Origin: Isoetes taiwanensis
Taxonomy: Eukaryota; Streptophyta; Lycopodiopsida; Isoetales; Isoetaceae
Assembly: GCA_021234155.1 (NCBI GenBank)
Contig: JAJEKV010000003.1
Location: 27,945,166 to 28,009,165, forward strand
Direction: 5' to 3'
Length of the DNA: 64,000 bases
The notes below the pieces were generated by a model. It saw only the letters and a list, made by a program, of their open reading frames with translations, did not search any database and was not told the origin of the DNA. Below, piece after piece: positions 1 through 10,993 of the stretch. Position numbers and translations under genes: made by a program. The stretch's first letter is position 1, and the number at the start of each line of letters is the position of its first letter.

Positions 1-570
1 CTTCATAGGTGTCTGCGGGTTAATGTGCTTGTCCATAAGTTTAACCCTAGAATATCAAATCGGTGTCCTGTATGCAAGCGTGGATCTCGAGACCATTGAG
101 CATTGCTTTTTCATGTGTGAACACCTTAGGCAGGTATGGGATTTGGTTGTTTTTCCTTTTTTGGGGTTTCACTAACAAGTCAACAAGCTGCTTTTGGCAA
201 TTTACCCAAGTACACGGACACGGGAGTTACAAGGCCGGGCTTTTCATCTAGCGGCGGGATGGTTGCTTTGGACTATCTGGAAAAGGCGAAGACCGGTAAT
301 CTTCAAAGGTGCGGATGTGGCGGATAATCGTGTTCTCCAAGAAGCTCAAGGTTACATTGTAAAAGTCGTATCATTGTTCTTCACTTGCCCCTCGCAAAAG
401 TGATTGATTTTGAGGAGTTGTTGGATGTGCACTCTTATGCTTAGGCAGGTTGCTTCACTCGGTGGGTCTCCGCTTATCCGCTGAGATTTTATTCCTGTCT
501 CTGCATTTATACTTGTATTTGACTCTTTGATTGAATAAAGTCTGACGTCCTTCAACAAAAAAAAAAAGAT
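1..570 (+). mobile_element. 3' end of a LINE (RT zinc-binding region and poly(A) tail)
   Basis: This is the last part of a non-LTR retrotransposon ORF2, cut by the window start. Translation in shifting frames gives the zinc-binding region that follows plant LINE reverse transcriptases (a decayed C-x2-C followed by ETIEHCFFMCEHL). It ends with TTGAATAAAG, a short 3' UTR and a poly(A) run at about 557-568. The same sequence recurs at 19580-20150, where the reading frame is cleaner (CPVCKRGSETIEHCFFMCEH). The poly(A) is followed by GATTCCAAGAATAGG, the target-site copy seen at the second locus, so both come from one insertion event that was later duplicated. The copy here is frameshifted and inactive. 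Confidence 0.85.
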
Positions 571-1196
571 TCCAAGAATAGGATTAAAATTTCTAATTCT
601 CTATCTCTATTTATTGAATGTAAAAATATCATATCTTATGAATATAAGTGATGGTGTTATGTATGTTCTTTTGATATATTTTGTCCCCACAACTATATCA
701 TCAAACAAACCAATGTAATAACAATTTCACCCAAGGAACCTATTCGAAGAGTTTGAGGCAGAAACCCCAGAAGAAGAAATATCTTGAGATAAGGTCGCCG
801 ATATCCATGAAATAAGAGCCTTCTTTGGAAGGAGCGGTAGCAATGGGACCAGATCAGATTGTCCAAGTATCACGAAACAAACCAAGCGGAGAGCGGACAA
901 AGCGAAGAAGAGAAGCTGGAGAAGGAGATCACCTAGCACCGATTCCTCCAACTCTAGTTCCAACTCCGACTTGGCACTGAGCAGCGTGTGGAAAGCCAGG
1001 AAGTTGGAACAGTTCTCAGGGGACAACAGTTCTGGAATGGAAGCGGAGGCTTGGTTAGATGAAATGAGGGAGTATGGGAATGCTTATAGCATGAAGGATA
1101 AGGACAAGGGCAGGGTAGCAACAACCAACCTCAAGGGAGCAGCCAAAATTTGGTGGAAAGGCTATGCCAAACCCATGGGTTAAGCAGAGATCCTCT
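571..1196 (+). pseudogene. Ty3/gypsy gag fragment (duplicate of 20151-20766)
   Basis: This segment is nearly identical to 20151-20766. The open stretch 971-1183 contains the gag-like sequence WKARKLEQFSGDN, then an EAWLDEMREYGNAY region and KGAAKIWWKGYAKPMG before a stop, which is how plant Ty3/gypsy Gag proteins typically begin (the W-x5-W region of Retrotrans_gag). Homology to the second copy stops abruptly just after GCAGAGAT at about 1196, the edge of the duplicated block. It is a fragment with no protease or RT attached. Confidence 0.75.
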
Positions 1197-2714
1197 ATGG
1201 AATGATTTGAAACTTGACCTCCAAAGACGTTTTTGCATCACGAATCCAATGGAATAGACGGCATCAAATTCTGTATTGTAGTTTGTAAGATATTAGGCTT
1301 TTACGGTAAAATATCAGAAATAGTTTTTTGGCCTCTTGCGGTGAAAATACTCAATGGATTTACCTGAAACTTGGTGTCCTAGGACGTTTTTGTACTATGA
1401 ATCCATAGGAACTGACGGCAATCCATTTCGTCAAGTAGTTTATGAGATATTGGCTTCTACTCTATGGCAACCTTGATCGAATTTTTCATGATTGTGCTCA
1501 AAATATGCACAGGTAGTAGCTGCAATTTCATAAGGATTCTTAGTTTTGGATGCCGATTCCAATGAGCCATAGCTTGCTGTATTTGGTGAAGTAGATCAAA
1601 TGCCACAAATGGAGTGCCGCTGCTGTTACGAAGCATCGGGCTCATATCAAGAAATTTTAGCCGTTGATTGATTTTGACGGTCCTAATGGTCCAGGTCTTC
1701 TCATAGTGTCCATTTATTTACGTGCTTAATATGTGCTTCGCCAAAAATTGTACCCCACCAGCAATTTTGTACCCAGGATGATAAAGAAGAAATATATTAG
1801 TCCAAGCTAAATCTAGTGCATTGCAAACCAAGCTCAAAAACTGCTAGGCTAATGCAAATAATTAGCTAATGAGAAACAATGCTTTGACTTTGCTTGTGCA
1901 AATACCTGCTTTGTTGTTCTAGCTTTCAAAATATAGGGAATTCAGTGAAAGGGGTTTGGATTTAATAGCATTATTTGCTGACAAGCACAATAGATGATGC
2001 TTTGGTTATGTCGTATATGTGCTTTGATTAGCATTGATTAGCATTGAGAATATTAAGGATCACGCCAAAATATGCAAGGACGGGAAATCCATTGTATGGA
2101 TTCGGAGATTGTGTGAACACCATAAAGATTCTAAGGAACACCGAGCTGGCATCCATTGAAGGGCCTGGAGTTCTGCATTCCTTATTGCCCACAGATGGTC
2201 CAAACATACGGCCGCTATTAAGCGCGATCTGTGACCAACCCATATACGTCAACCTGCTAGTTGTTATTATCGGGGTCAAAGGATATGTGATGTTCCCTTG
2301 TCGCAGATGGGTGCAGCGAAAAGGATGTTGCAGAATTCAAGTTCTGGCCTGAACAGGCACATGTGTTTGAGAAGCTCAAACACTTGTTTCTTTTAGGGCG
2401 TAAGCCCGTTGTCTTATTCCCTGAAGGCCAGTACATTCTGTGGCCAGACTAGTTTAACATCTGCAGAGGCTACAATGGCATTCAAATTTGTAGAGGACGC
2501 AGTATCAAGCTGGTTTCGCATAAAGTCATGATATCAAGTATTCTATTATTTTGGAGTAGCAATTTTGATTGATTGTGAAAACATGACTTTGAAGTATGAT
2601 TTAAGCAACTTCACCATCGGGCCATGGAGAGTAACCCTCCGTGTGCAGCACCTTGTTTTGGTTGGTTTGGAGAATAAGAGTCTTGAGGTGTTTCAGCAAA
2701 CTAACGAACTTCCT
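1197..2714. other. No recognisable gene
   Basis: Mostly AT-rich sequence with no element I can name. An open stretch at 2044-2352 (+, 102 codons) contains a GNPLYGFGDCVNTIKILRN segment that looks protein-like, and is followed by short out-of-frame stretches to about 2510. It lies upstream of the spermidine synthase fragment but does not resemble that enzyme. I cannot assign it. Confidence 0.4.
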
Positions 2715-2960
2715 TTAACATGTGTTGCCTTTCTGCCTGATGCAAGATCAGGAAGTTATGATGTGATTATAGTTGACTCTTCAGATCCTATTAGTATGTT
2801 AGTGAAAACATGGATGTTCTAGCATTATGCATACTAGATAATAAGTTGATGTTGTGTGTCTTACAAAAATTTGTAAATTGCACCAGGTCCAGTACAACAA
2901 TTTTTTGAGATGCCTTTTTTCCAATCAATGGCAAAAGCTTTGTGCCTAGGAGTATGGTTT
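2715..2960 (+). pseudogene. Spermidine synthase fragment, two exon remnants
   Basis: The stretch 2725-2793 encodes VAFLPDARSG then SYDVIIVDSSDPI, the conserved spermidine/spermine synthase core with the catalytic-loop aspartates (polyamine pathway: putrescine plus decarboxylated SAM gives spermidine). A GT at 2794 and an AG at 2885-2886 bound a 93-bp intron. The next piece continues correctly as PVQQFFEMPFFQSMAKAL, matching the family's GPAQELFEKPFF region. After that the frame is lost (LCLGVWFDLK instead of RPGG), and neither the N-terminal beta-barrel nor the SAM-binding GGGDGG segment is nearby. I read this as an exon-containing partial gene duplicate, not a retrocopy. Confidence 0.75.
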
Positions 2961-4000
2961 GATCTCAAGACAAACTCTAAGCTCTTTCTAATGTATGCTA
3001 GAAGCTGCATTTTCTCTGTAGGTTTCTGAATTTGAGATTTAAGTTCTGGTTCTTTGTAGCCTGACAATGAAATCCACATATGTTGCATTGCCACCAACTA
3101 TTCCTTTTCGCAAATAGCATGCATAAACTACAATGAGATTTGGGCACTCTGTTCATTCCGGAAATCATATGTATTCAAAGCATTTAATTATCTATATATA
3201 ATGAAGCAAAGATACATCCTCCAAAACGACTAAAACACTATGAGTTTTGGCTACTTATGTTGATCCTCCTCCCTGCCCTCTGCATTCATTCTCTCCTATC
3301 AAGGCTTCAAGTGTCAGATTGTAATCTGATCTGTTGCCAAACATGGCATGTAGACTGTCGAGCTCTTTCGCCGAGTGCTGGGTTCTATCTAGCAATAATA
3401 GAACATGTGCTTCTCTTTTCTGTTGGAACAGATGGTAGTTTGCATCGAAATGGGCCTTAAGATCATTGCCTATCCATAGATCTGTGGTTCTTCAAGGCTG
3501 ATAAAACTGGCCAAGAAACATCAAAGGATTCAAAGTTTGCTTCATGCCATAGCAAAAAAAGACTTATGGGCCTTTATCCCAGCTCAAACCGAGCTATCTA
3601 TGCTGAGATCGAACCCTTCTAATAGGATCCAGCTGACCTGATACGGGCCGCGATCTGCTTCAGCCAATTTCCCTTTAAAACATTAGGTCCAATCGGGTGC
3701 TGCCACCTCAGCCCCCTAAACCAAATGGTAAAGCGTTTCTATGAAGGCCCCTTTAATATTTGTTAAAATGTTCATCTAGCATACGAAACTTTTGCCATTT
3801 AAAAATAACCCAACAACGCCCCTAAGCGGTAGCGGCCGCTTGGAACATTCTCGAGCCACCCGGTGGCACTTCCAAGGCCAACTCACAACTACTGCTCCTA
3901 GGCGGTCTCCCAGCTCTTGAAAAAACTGTAATAGAAAAACTGCTAATGCATGTCTTCATTCCTCAATCAATTTTTTCTGCAAAAACCTGCTAACTCCTAC
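2961..4000. other. No recognisable gene
   Basis: AT-rich intergenic sequence. Short open stretches at 3257-3460 (+) and 2861-3097 (-) show no family motif. A GC-richer patch near 3600-3850 (GCGGTAGCGGCCGC) has no assignment. Confidence 0.4.
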
Positions 4001-4290
4001 GTGCAATGAGCAACATGCAAGTTCAATGGTATAACAGGTCAAAGATAAAGAAATCATGAAGCGAAAAAAAACTAAAACCAACGACTCAAAAATATTTATA
4101 TACCAAATGGCTTGCCCTTGATCCGCAAGTCTAGAGAATATTCTTAGTCCCCTATATTACACCATCGAACATGGATTTAAGTGCATCTAGCTTAGATCAT
4201 ACTTCTTCAACATGACCTATGGTTCTAATTCACCCCAAAAATATTTGCCACATGAAGTTCCTGTAAAGATATAGTCCACACATGGAATCT
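4001..4290 (+). repeat. Dispersed repeat, inverted partner at 16815-17240
   Basis: The reverse complement of this stretch matches 16815-17240. Shared landmarks are GGTGAATTAGAACCATAGGT, AAGTATGATCTAAG, the GAATATTCTC/CCGCAGGTCAAGGGCA run and the CATTGAACTTACGTG-like end. The copy at 16.8 kb has an extra internal tandem duplication. No coding capacity is evident. Confidence 0.7.
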
Positions 4291-5039
4291 ACTTACGCAT
4301 GCCAATTCTCACATGGGCAACTATATGTCTCACTATCCAGGTGCATATCAAAGAGTGGCATCAAAATGTATATACAAAGCACAAGCAAGCAAGGCAACTT
4401 GAGGAAATGAAAAAACTTACACAGTTAGCACCGTGTACAAGGAGGTGCCCCAAGACGAGAGTGCATATTTCTAAGAGTAAGTGCTATTTAGGAATGTATA
4501 AATAAATGTCAAGGTTCACTCATTTAACAATTTTAATTGTTGATTTAGCAAGCACTTGATGACTACACAAATTATATCTTGATCTTCCGATAAAACCCCA
4601 TTTAACAAGTGAAGACAAAAAGACGTTCGACTCGGACCATTGAGCAGGGAGTTTTTTTTTTTTGGGGGGGGGTGGGCGAGAGGCGAGAAGAACATTCAAA
4701 GAAGAAAAAAAAAAACATTTGTAGTTTACTGCATAAACGTCTCCAACTCACTTCATTTTGCCGGGCGCATCAATATCACTATAGGTAACAGCTATGCTTG
4801 GAGCTTTAGTGTGGATAATTATCATATTAAAAATTACAATACAACTTGCAAAATGTCTTGCTCAATTTTGTGCTGCCAAAAGCACTATCAAGATCATTTC
4901 GTAAAAGCATGTAACAGTACTCCAATGATTGAATTGGAAAGGGCCCCCGGGGGTATCAAAGAAGAAAAAAGAAAACATTTGCAGTTTACTGCATAAACGT
5001 CTCCAACTCACTTCATTTCGCCACAACCACATCAATATC
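4291..5039. other. No gene; short local duplication
   Basis: No coding region recognised. A segment of about 35 bp including TGCATAAACGTCTCCAACTC occurs at about 4730 and again at about 4990. The G-run at 4662-4675 follows a T-run. This stretch borders the protease pseudogene. Confidence 0.4.
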
Positions 5040-5515
5040 ACTACAGATAACAAATTAGTGCATTTTGATCCGTTCAAAAGCTATAATCTGTTGCAATCTA
5101 TCTTTGTAAAAGAGATCATCATCATTTTAGCATCATGTGAAATAAGATGACTTTGTTGCATTATGCTTTTGATGACCCCAACACCATATGCTTAAGTCGG
5201 CCTTAACAAGCACTTGTTTTATGCATGGCAACACCATGCACTTCATACTAGTGCATCAGTTCATAACTCTGAGTAACAAACGAGTGCATTTTGATCCCTT
5301 CAAAAGCTATAGTTTGGTACAATCTGTCTTTGTAAAGAGATCGTCATCGTCTTAGCATCATGTGAAATAAGATGATTTTGTTGCACTATGCTTATGGTGA
5401 CCTAAACACACATAACTGGGCCTTTGAAGCCCCTTGAAATTGGAATTCAAATTGCCATGAATTCTCAGGACCACTTAGTAATACATATGCCAACTTTTAC
5501 TTTTGAAACTGCCAT
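5040..5515 (-). pseudogene. Internally deleted aspartic-protease pseudogene
   Basis: Read on the minus strand it starts at 5515 with a start like that of the intact gene at 15073 (MAVSKVKVGI against MAFLKVRVGI), jumps after about a dozen codons to FQFQGAS near 5425-5450, then to the C-terminal YGVGVI/MQQNH segment. That C-terminal piece is present twice (5260-5405 and 5045-5195). Sequence at 5225-5290 also matches the 3' flank of the intact gene (CATACTAGTGCATCAGTTCA). Both catalytic aspartates are missing. It is a degenerate relative of the gene at 13733-15073 that includes its downstream sequence, so it arose by DNA duplication. Confidence 0.8.
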
Positions 5516-6310
5516 TTGCCCCTTTTCTGCCTTAGGGGGACGATTTACATGCAATAGTCATGCAGACTGGGGTTTTTGAGGTTTTTCTAGTGAGATCCTT
5601 GCAAGTGAACGGGTGTGGATCTGGTTCATCTTTGTTTACTTTGTATCGGAGAGTGCAAGCTAGAGAGTTATTTCCTGGGGAGAATTTAGGACAGGAAAAG
5701 AGCAAGTTCAGTTACTGGTTGAGCTCTTGCAGAATGATAACTGAGTCTGTGTGCAATGAACAACATGTAAGTTCAATGGTGGCCTATTAATTTCAATGAA
5801 GAAGTCACCTTCTAAATATTCAATTTTGTAAGGCTTGTCCATATAACATCTGGATGCAGTTGCAGCAAAAAAATGAATGACTTTACAAGATAATTTTTTA
5901 TGACTTCTCATGTTTGTTGCAAGTGGGTACAATGACTTGAACATCTTGAGGATGTCTGCTTTGTATCAAAGAGTGCAAGCTAGAGAGCTATTTCCTAGGG
6001 AGAATTTAGCACAGGAAAAGAATGATACTTGAGCGGGTTTTTGGGAATTGGAAGAATAAATGGAGGAATTTTCTGGATGACATTGAGTCAGAGCATGTAA
6101 CGCAGATCTCAAGTGCCATCTTTGCATTTACTTGTATTCACAACTTTCTTCTGAATTAGCTTGATCAATGATTCAATTCAACAAATTGAAGGAGAAGCTA
6201 TATCAAGTGCTAGTCCAAGACATGTGCACGGGAGGCCACTATCTAAGTCTTTGGAATGAGTTATATATGTATCTAAACTCATTAGAGTGATTGGAAGAAA
6301 CAATGTGCAA
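5516..6310. other. Unassigned sequence with a 60-bp direct duplication
   Basis: A segment encoding RVQARELFPGENL in one frame occurs at about 5640-5700 and, diverged, at about 5960-6020. An open stretch at 5560-5790 (+) includes the first copy. No family recognised. The 6180-6320 part immediately precedes the PIF1 fragment and may be diverged upstream exon or intron sequence of it. Confidence 0.4.
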
Positions 6311-6322
6311 CTATCTTGAAAG

Positions 6323-6854
6323 ATGTTTGCTAGAACTGTCCATGAGGTAAGCATGGTTGATGGTGAACTCTTTGATAAGCTTGACTATGTTGGAAGAAAA
6401 ATAAGATCTTGTACCAAACCATTTGGGGGCATACAACTTGTTGTTGTCACAGGAGACTTTTTCCAGCTTCCACCTGTGCACCCTGAAAAGGAAGCAAAAT
6501 ATTTTGCATTTAATTTCGATTCTTTGGGAAGATTCTGAGTTCGGAAGTGCCCTTGCTCCTTCTAGTCATGGTGGCCTTCTTCATATATGCGGGGCATGAC
6601 CCTTGACAAGAGTAGAAACCGATCTTTCAAGGGCTTTTGAGTATGGTATGGTTTATGCTGCACTTTCTAGAGTGAGAAACCTTAAAGGTTTGATGCTCCT
6701 AGGTTTTGAGCCATCAAAATTAAGGTGCATTCAAAAGTTATATCATTCTATCAGAAGTTGTATCACTATCATTCTATCAACTGAAAGTTGTATTCATCAT
6801 ATTGAAAAGCGTGAGAGGTCTACAAACTTGTTGATATGGTGTTTTAGAATGTAA
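6323..6854 (+). pseudogene. PIF1-type DNA helicase fragments
   Basis: The stretch 6340-6530 encodes [13 protein letters not shown], then [19 protein letters not shown]: the Walker B region and following motif of PIF1-family 5'-3' DNA helicases (genome maintenance, replication fork and telomere). After a gap of about 60 bp, 6603-6740 encodes the family C-terminus, DLSRAFEYGMVYAALSRVRN then LLGFEPSKLR. The ATP-binding GxGKS region and the roughly 200 residues that normally separate these motifs are absent. The motif wording is that of cellular PIF1, not of Helitron Rep-helicases. A second copy of the C-terminal part lies at 35133-35765. Confidence 0.82.
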
Positions 6855-7215
6855 AATCTGTAGCTAACTTGATGCTTTTAACTAAAGTGTCTGATACGGT
6901 GTTAATCTGGAAATGCACTTGATCACAGAACTTGGCAGCCAAGAATTCCTACTATACTAAGGTTTCCTTGTTTAGCAAGTAATATGAAGTGAAATTGTTA
7001 AATTCAGAAAGACCTGCAGTTGAGATGTATTCCCAAGCTAAGATTGTATGCTAAATGATCAAGGTAAGAGTGCCTAATGTAAACTTAAAACTTCACGAGT
7101 TTCACAAAGACCTGTAATATTTTTAAGTATATCATTCTTATCTACAATTTGTCGAAAGCAAAATCCATAGCCCAGTTACAAAATCCAGTTAGGGAGAAAA
7201 TGGAGCTTACATCGT
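6594..7215 (+). repeat. Duplicated block, direct copy at 35133-35765
   Basis: About 620 bp are shared in the same orientation with 35133-35765, starting just before the PIF1 C-terminal coding piece and ending at GAAAATGGAGCTTACATCG. Differences are scattered substitutions and small indels; the second copy has an extra AATGAGAAGCGACTGTTTAG-like segment. Upstream and downstream flanks do not match, so the borders of the duplication are visible at both ends. Confidence 0.8.
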
Positions 7216-8699
7216 GGAGGAAAAATAACCAAAAGACTTGATTGCCCTGGTTGCAGAGACATGTCTGTCAGACATACAAATCGGGCAAGGTGATGCCGAT
7301 GGAACATTTTTGTCCTGACACAGTATTTCTGGTATTTCCATTTGCTTGTAATAGCATAGGGATGTCCAACCACCAAATTGTGGCGATATAACAATTGACC
7401 AGAAGATGTATGAATACCCCTGTAAGCATGGGTATCCTGCAAATCAAACTTTCTAGAAATATGGCTCCATAATAGGGCCTCTATCGTTTTGTTTCCTATT
7501 AAATACACAAAGTTTTAACTACTATAATGCAATTTGGAATGATGCCAACCCAGAATCAAGGATCTAGCACAATTCTAATTTCCACCACATTATTGACATC
7601 AAGACATGCTAAAAAAACCTCACCCTTCTAAGAAATCTCAGTAAAAATGATTTGATAAATGAACTTACCTTGCCCAACATTATGCTGCAGACTCCTCTCT
7701 GGAGAACTTGCAGAACCAACAACAGAGGCATAATAACGACACTGTACAACATGCTTTGTACACTTCAACAATGCCAGACGACTGGTTGAAAGCTTAAGCA
7801 ACAGTTTTGAATTTCTTGAAGATTGACAAAAGGAGCATCAGTCTCAGACCCTTTTCTGATATCTAAAATGTGTGTACGATCCTCACTTTGCAAACTTGCT
7901 GCCAATTTTAATTTACCTGATACACTAGAAAGTTGCAGATCCACATTCCCTAACAATAATGACAAGTATTCAAAAACACATATTCCTTAGACTATGCCAA
8001 ACGGGTGGTCCATACCACTATCTTTATTTGAGCTCCTAATTGTCATCAGACTTACAGAATCTGATCATGAAGTTCATTAAGAAAATGCATCATTCCAAAA
8101 TCAATGAAACCAATGTCAATTTTGTCCATTAAAAACAAATGAACAACATAAACTCACAAAGAGATAAACAAAACTTTGGACACTCCGTTTCCTTAGTAGG
8201 TTTCGCATTCCTTATTAGTAAAATCACAGGGCAGTGGCTTACTGTTCAGGCATGTTCAATCAACATGGTTTTGATATCAAGTTTGTATGATTCATTATGG
8301 AAATAAAGCAACAATCTAGTTTTTGCATTTCTTCTCTTCATCTAAATTCCGTGTACTGACTTGGGGTCCCTGCTCAACTAATGATGTGAAACTTGAGATG
8401 TAAATTGCTTCTCATGCCAGCAATGGCAGAGCTAGGGCTATAGTGAAAAGTCAAGTGTCAGAATTCTCTATTTCTGATACAATATATTTCTCTATTTTCT
8501 GGTATTTCTATTTCATAGTGGTCATGTTTAATATTTGACTAGCTCCATTTTGTCTAGATGCGCTTTCCTCTACCGAGCCCATGCATCTTTATTGTTTTCG
8601 TTGTTGCTAACACCATGAGCTGCAGGTCTATCACATGATGATGATACAACAAATAAACTGAAATAGGAAAAATGATAATTCTTTGAATGATTGTTTGCA
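7216..8699. other. Unassigned; possible eroded downstream exons of the nuclease gene
   Basis: Minus-strand open stretches at 7176-7508 and 7765-7965 lie downstream of the nuclease remnant and could be its eroded 3' exons, but I recognise no family motif. The stretch 8178-8440 matches 15106-15440 (see that entry). Otherwise AT-rich sequence. Confidence 0.35.
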
Positions 8700-9720
8700 T
8701 TAAGCACTGTTTTATTGTTGTCCACCTTAAAACATATAGAGGTCTGGAATAATAAACTTTAATGCGTTGAATAGAATGTGGATCATAACGACCAAGAATA
8801 GAGCCTGTGAAAGAACTATGTTCTGCCATTTCCCTCAGACACCAAATTGACAGTAGAGGAAGTGACTTCCTAAAGCCCAGTGAAGATGGTAAGAAAGAAA
8901 TTCCTCCAAGGCTACCATTTCTGGTAGCTTCCACTTGATGCATAACACCTGCTCTTCTGTGGCCATAAAGGAATCCTTATGAGGGAAAACTTAGCTCCTA
9001 GCAATCTTCTTTACTTATTAAATGACAATTTGTAGAACATGTGGCATGTAGGTTCTCAAATTTTACGTTTAAACATTTTTCACAAGTGCACCTGAAACCT
9101 TTAGTTTCTTTCTGCAACCTCCTTGGATGCAATTGTCATCAATGCCACAAACATGGCACCCTGCCTTTCGAATATCAGGATGTCTACAATTAGAACAATG
9201 ATAATTTCTTCTTTCAGCAGTGTCTTTGTCATGCAGTTCAGTGCTCTTACTCTGGTTTTGAATCTCATCTTTTCCAAGAGCTCGCAGACTAGGATGTGGC
9301 ACCACATTCAGAAAATAACTACTGATACGAATAAAAATTCCGAATATTGAATTCCCAACCTTTGTATAATTTGATTTTTTGGATACATAAGGATAAGACT
9401 GACTGCATTAGCACAACCAATTCCAGGTACACCTTGCTGATGAATTCCACGTTGTAATTCATTTCGAACTGCTTGATAACGTGCTTTGCACCATAAAGAA
9501 GGCAACCACCATCAAGAGTGACACATGCATCAACAATCCCTTGCTGGTTTAGCTCTGCACATAATGCTTCCGCCTCCCCCTTTGCTTGTAATACTGGCAT
9601 GCCACCATCAAGAGTGACACATGCATCAACAATCCCTTGCTGGTTTAGCTCTGCACATAATGCTTCTGCCTCCCCCTTTGCTTGTAATACTGGCATGCCA
9701 AGTAGCTCCAGAAGCTCCTA
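8700..9720 (-). pseudogene. SEND1/GEN-type flap/Holliday-junction nuclease remnant
   Basis: Several minus-strand exons resemble plant SEND1/GEN nucleases (XPG/FEN1 superfamily, cutting branched DNA in the nucleus). From the 5' side: ELLELLGMPVLQAKGEAEAL (XPG-I region) after a TTTCTAG acceptor at about 9719; VDACVT then LYGAKHVIK; the helix-hairpin-helix piece QQGVPGIGCANAVSL near 9420-9450; a cysteine-rich NYHCSNCRHPDIRKAGC segment at 9150-9230; and RYDPHSIQRIKVYYSRPLYV at 8730-8830. The catalytic DSDA is replaced by DGG, frames shift between pieces, and the XPG-I segment is duplicated in frame. The N-terminal XPG domain is missing, its place taken by a PPR fragment. It is non-functional. Confidence 0.8.
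9506..9697 (-). repeat. 96-bp in-frame tandem duplication in the nuclease remnant
   Basis: Two adjacent 96-bp copies (9506-9601 and 9602-9697) differ at about one base (CGCCTC against TGCCTC). Each encodes 32 residues from MPVLQAKGEAEAL to VTLDGG, so the reading frame is kept across the junction. Near-identity means the duplication is recent relative to the decay of the gene around it. Confidence 0.93.
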
Positions 9721-9734
9721 GAAACAATAGAATT

Positions 9735-10335
9735 CAATCCATTAAGTTTCTAACAAGAGGACATGTGGATGCCCAAGTACTGCATGATCCCAGAAAAAAA
9801 GAAAAAAAGAAAAGGTCTTTTGCATCATACAAGGAACCTGCACAAACAAGAAGATCAGTCAGACATTCATAATGTTCAGCAGCTGCGTTTATGCCTAAAC
9901 TTCGCTCATGGAATAAGATAAGAGATGCCCTCATCTATAACATTCACACTGCACATAGCAGGCCAACATAGCATGCACATAGCAGACCAACATATGTGAT
10001 AGCTCAGGTTTCAGGCCACTGTATTGCATCTCCTCAGAAAGCCTGAATGCATTTTTATCTCCTTTGGTATCCGCGTGACCCAAAATTAGAGAATTCCATA
10101 CAACTCGATTCAATGTTGGCAATCGTTCAGCATCTTTAATATTACCACACTTGAGCAGCACCAATAAAAACATCCCAATTCAAGCCACTTCTTATAGTAA
10201 ACGTGTGTATGTGTTTGCCCCAAGCTGGAGCTCTCTTACTTCCACAAACCGTCAGAAGGCTTGCATATGTAACTCTACCTTGTTGCATCTTATTAAAAAC
10301 ATTGACTGCCTCCTTGACAGTCCATAAAACAGCAT
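9735..10335 (-). pseudogene. Pentatricopeptide repeat (PPR) protein fragment
   Basis: Minus-strand pieces match plant PLS-type PPR proteins (organelle RNA-binding, often RNA editing). In order: KEAVNVFNKMQQ near 10310; VTYASLLTVC then APAWGKHIHTFTIRSGLNWD at 10190-10270; VVWNSLILGHADTKGDKNAF and MQYSGLKPE at 10020-10110; and EHYECLTDLLVCAG at 9830-9880. Frameshifts and stops break it (for example a stop after FIGAAQVW), and a long A/T run interrupts the C-terminal part. It sits directly upstream of the nuclease remnant in the same orientation, but the two are unrelated genes. Confidence 0.8.
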
Positions 10336-10940
10336 CTAACTGTTGTCATTCATTCTGGATCTCACTGTAATTTTCTTGGACTACTATAGCTCTACACTGA
10401 ATCTGAAGAGCAAATCCAGATAGAAAATACTCACCTGCAGAAGCGCCAAGACCTACAAGGAAAATCTTGTGGAGTTCATATTGTTTGATCCAATATATCA
10501 AAACCGCTTGAACTGCTACAGAATCGTGCACACGTCAACACTCCTGCTTGCTAGGAATTGCATCCGGAATGTGGAATGAGAATGCAAATACCGAAATGCA
10601 TTCCATGTATTAGGTATTATAAGCAGACATTTGGACAGTGCTCATTGAAAATGGATTCAAAAATGCTTCCACTGACCTGTTTTAATAAGTCTGGTCAGAC
10701 CCTGCTTCTTGTAAAAAAGCATCAAGACAGGCAAGACTACCAAGAGGAAATCGGCTTCCCACTCGCGACCATCTCGTCGTCCGTTACACCACCCTCAGTA
10801 GTATGTAGTATCGAAGCAACATGTTCATGTTTTTGGTAGGAGTTTGGTACAAGTGTGTTTTATATATGAGTATTTCCGTAGCATTTTCGTATGAAAAAGA
10901 TTTGGTAGCTAACTGGTAGCATAGGTGTGTGTTTTGTGTG
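10336..10940. other. Upstream region of the collagen-like gene; no gene seen
   Basis: No recognisable coding region. Short open stretches at 10346-10531 (-) and 10558-10839 (+) lack motifs. A TATATATG at 10860-10867 is one possible promoter element for the downstream gene. Confidence 0.4.
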
Positions 10941-10948
10941 TTGTTGTG

Positions 10949-10956
10949 TATATAAG
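10949..10956 (+). promoter_or_regulatory. Candidate TATA box
   Basis: TATATAAG lies 38 bp upstream of the ATG at 10994. A start site 25-30 bp downstream would leave a very short leader. The alternative TATATATG at 10860 would give a leader of about 100 bases. Confidence 0.35.
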
Positions 10957-10993
10957 AAACGAACAAAAATTTTATGTGCATGCTTCTTCTGCC

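Noticed and set aside
6323..6854. PIF1-like pieces as part of an autonomous Helitron
   Set aside because: The motif wording ([17 protein letters not shown] and the FEYGMVYAALSRVR end) is cellular PIF1. No Rep domain and no Helitron ends nearby.
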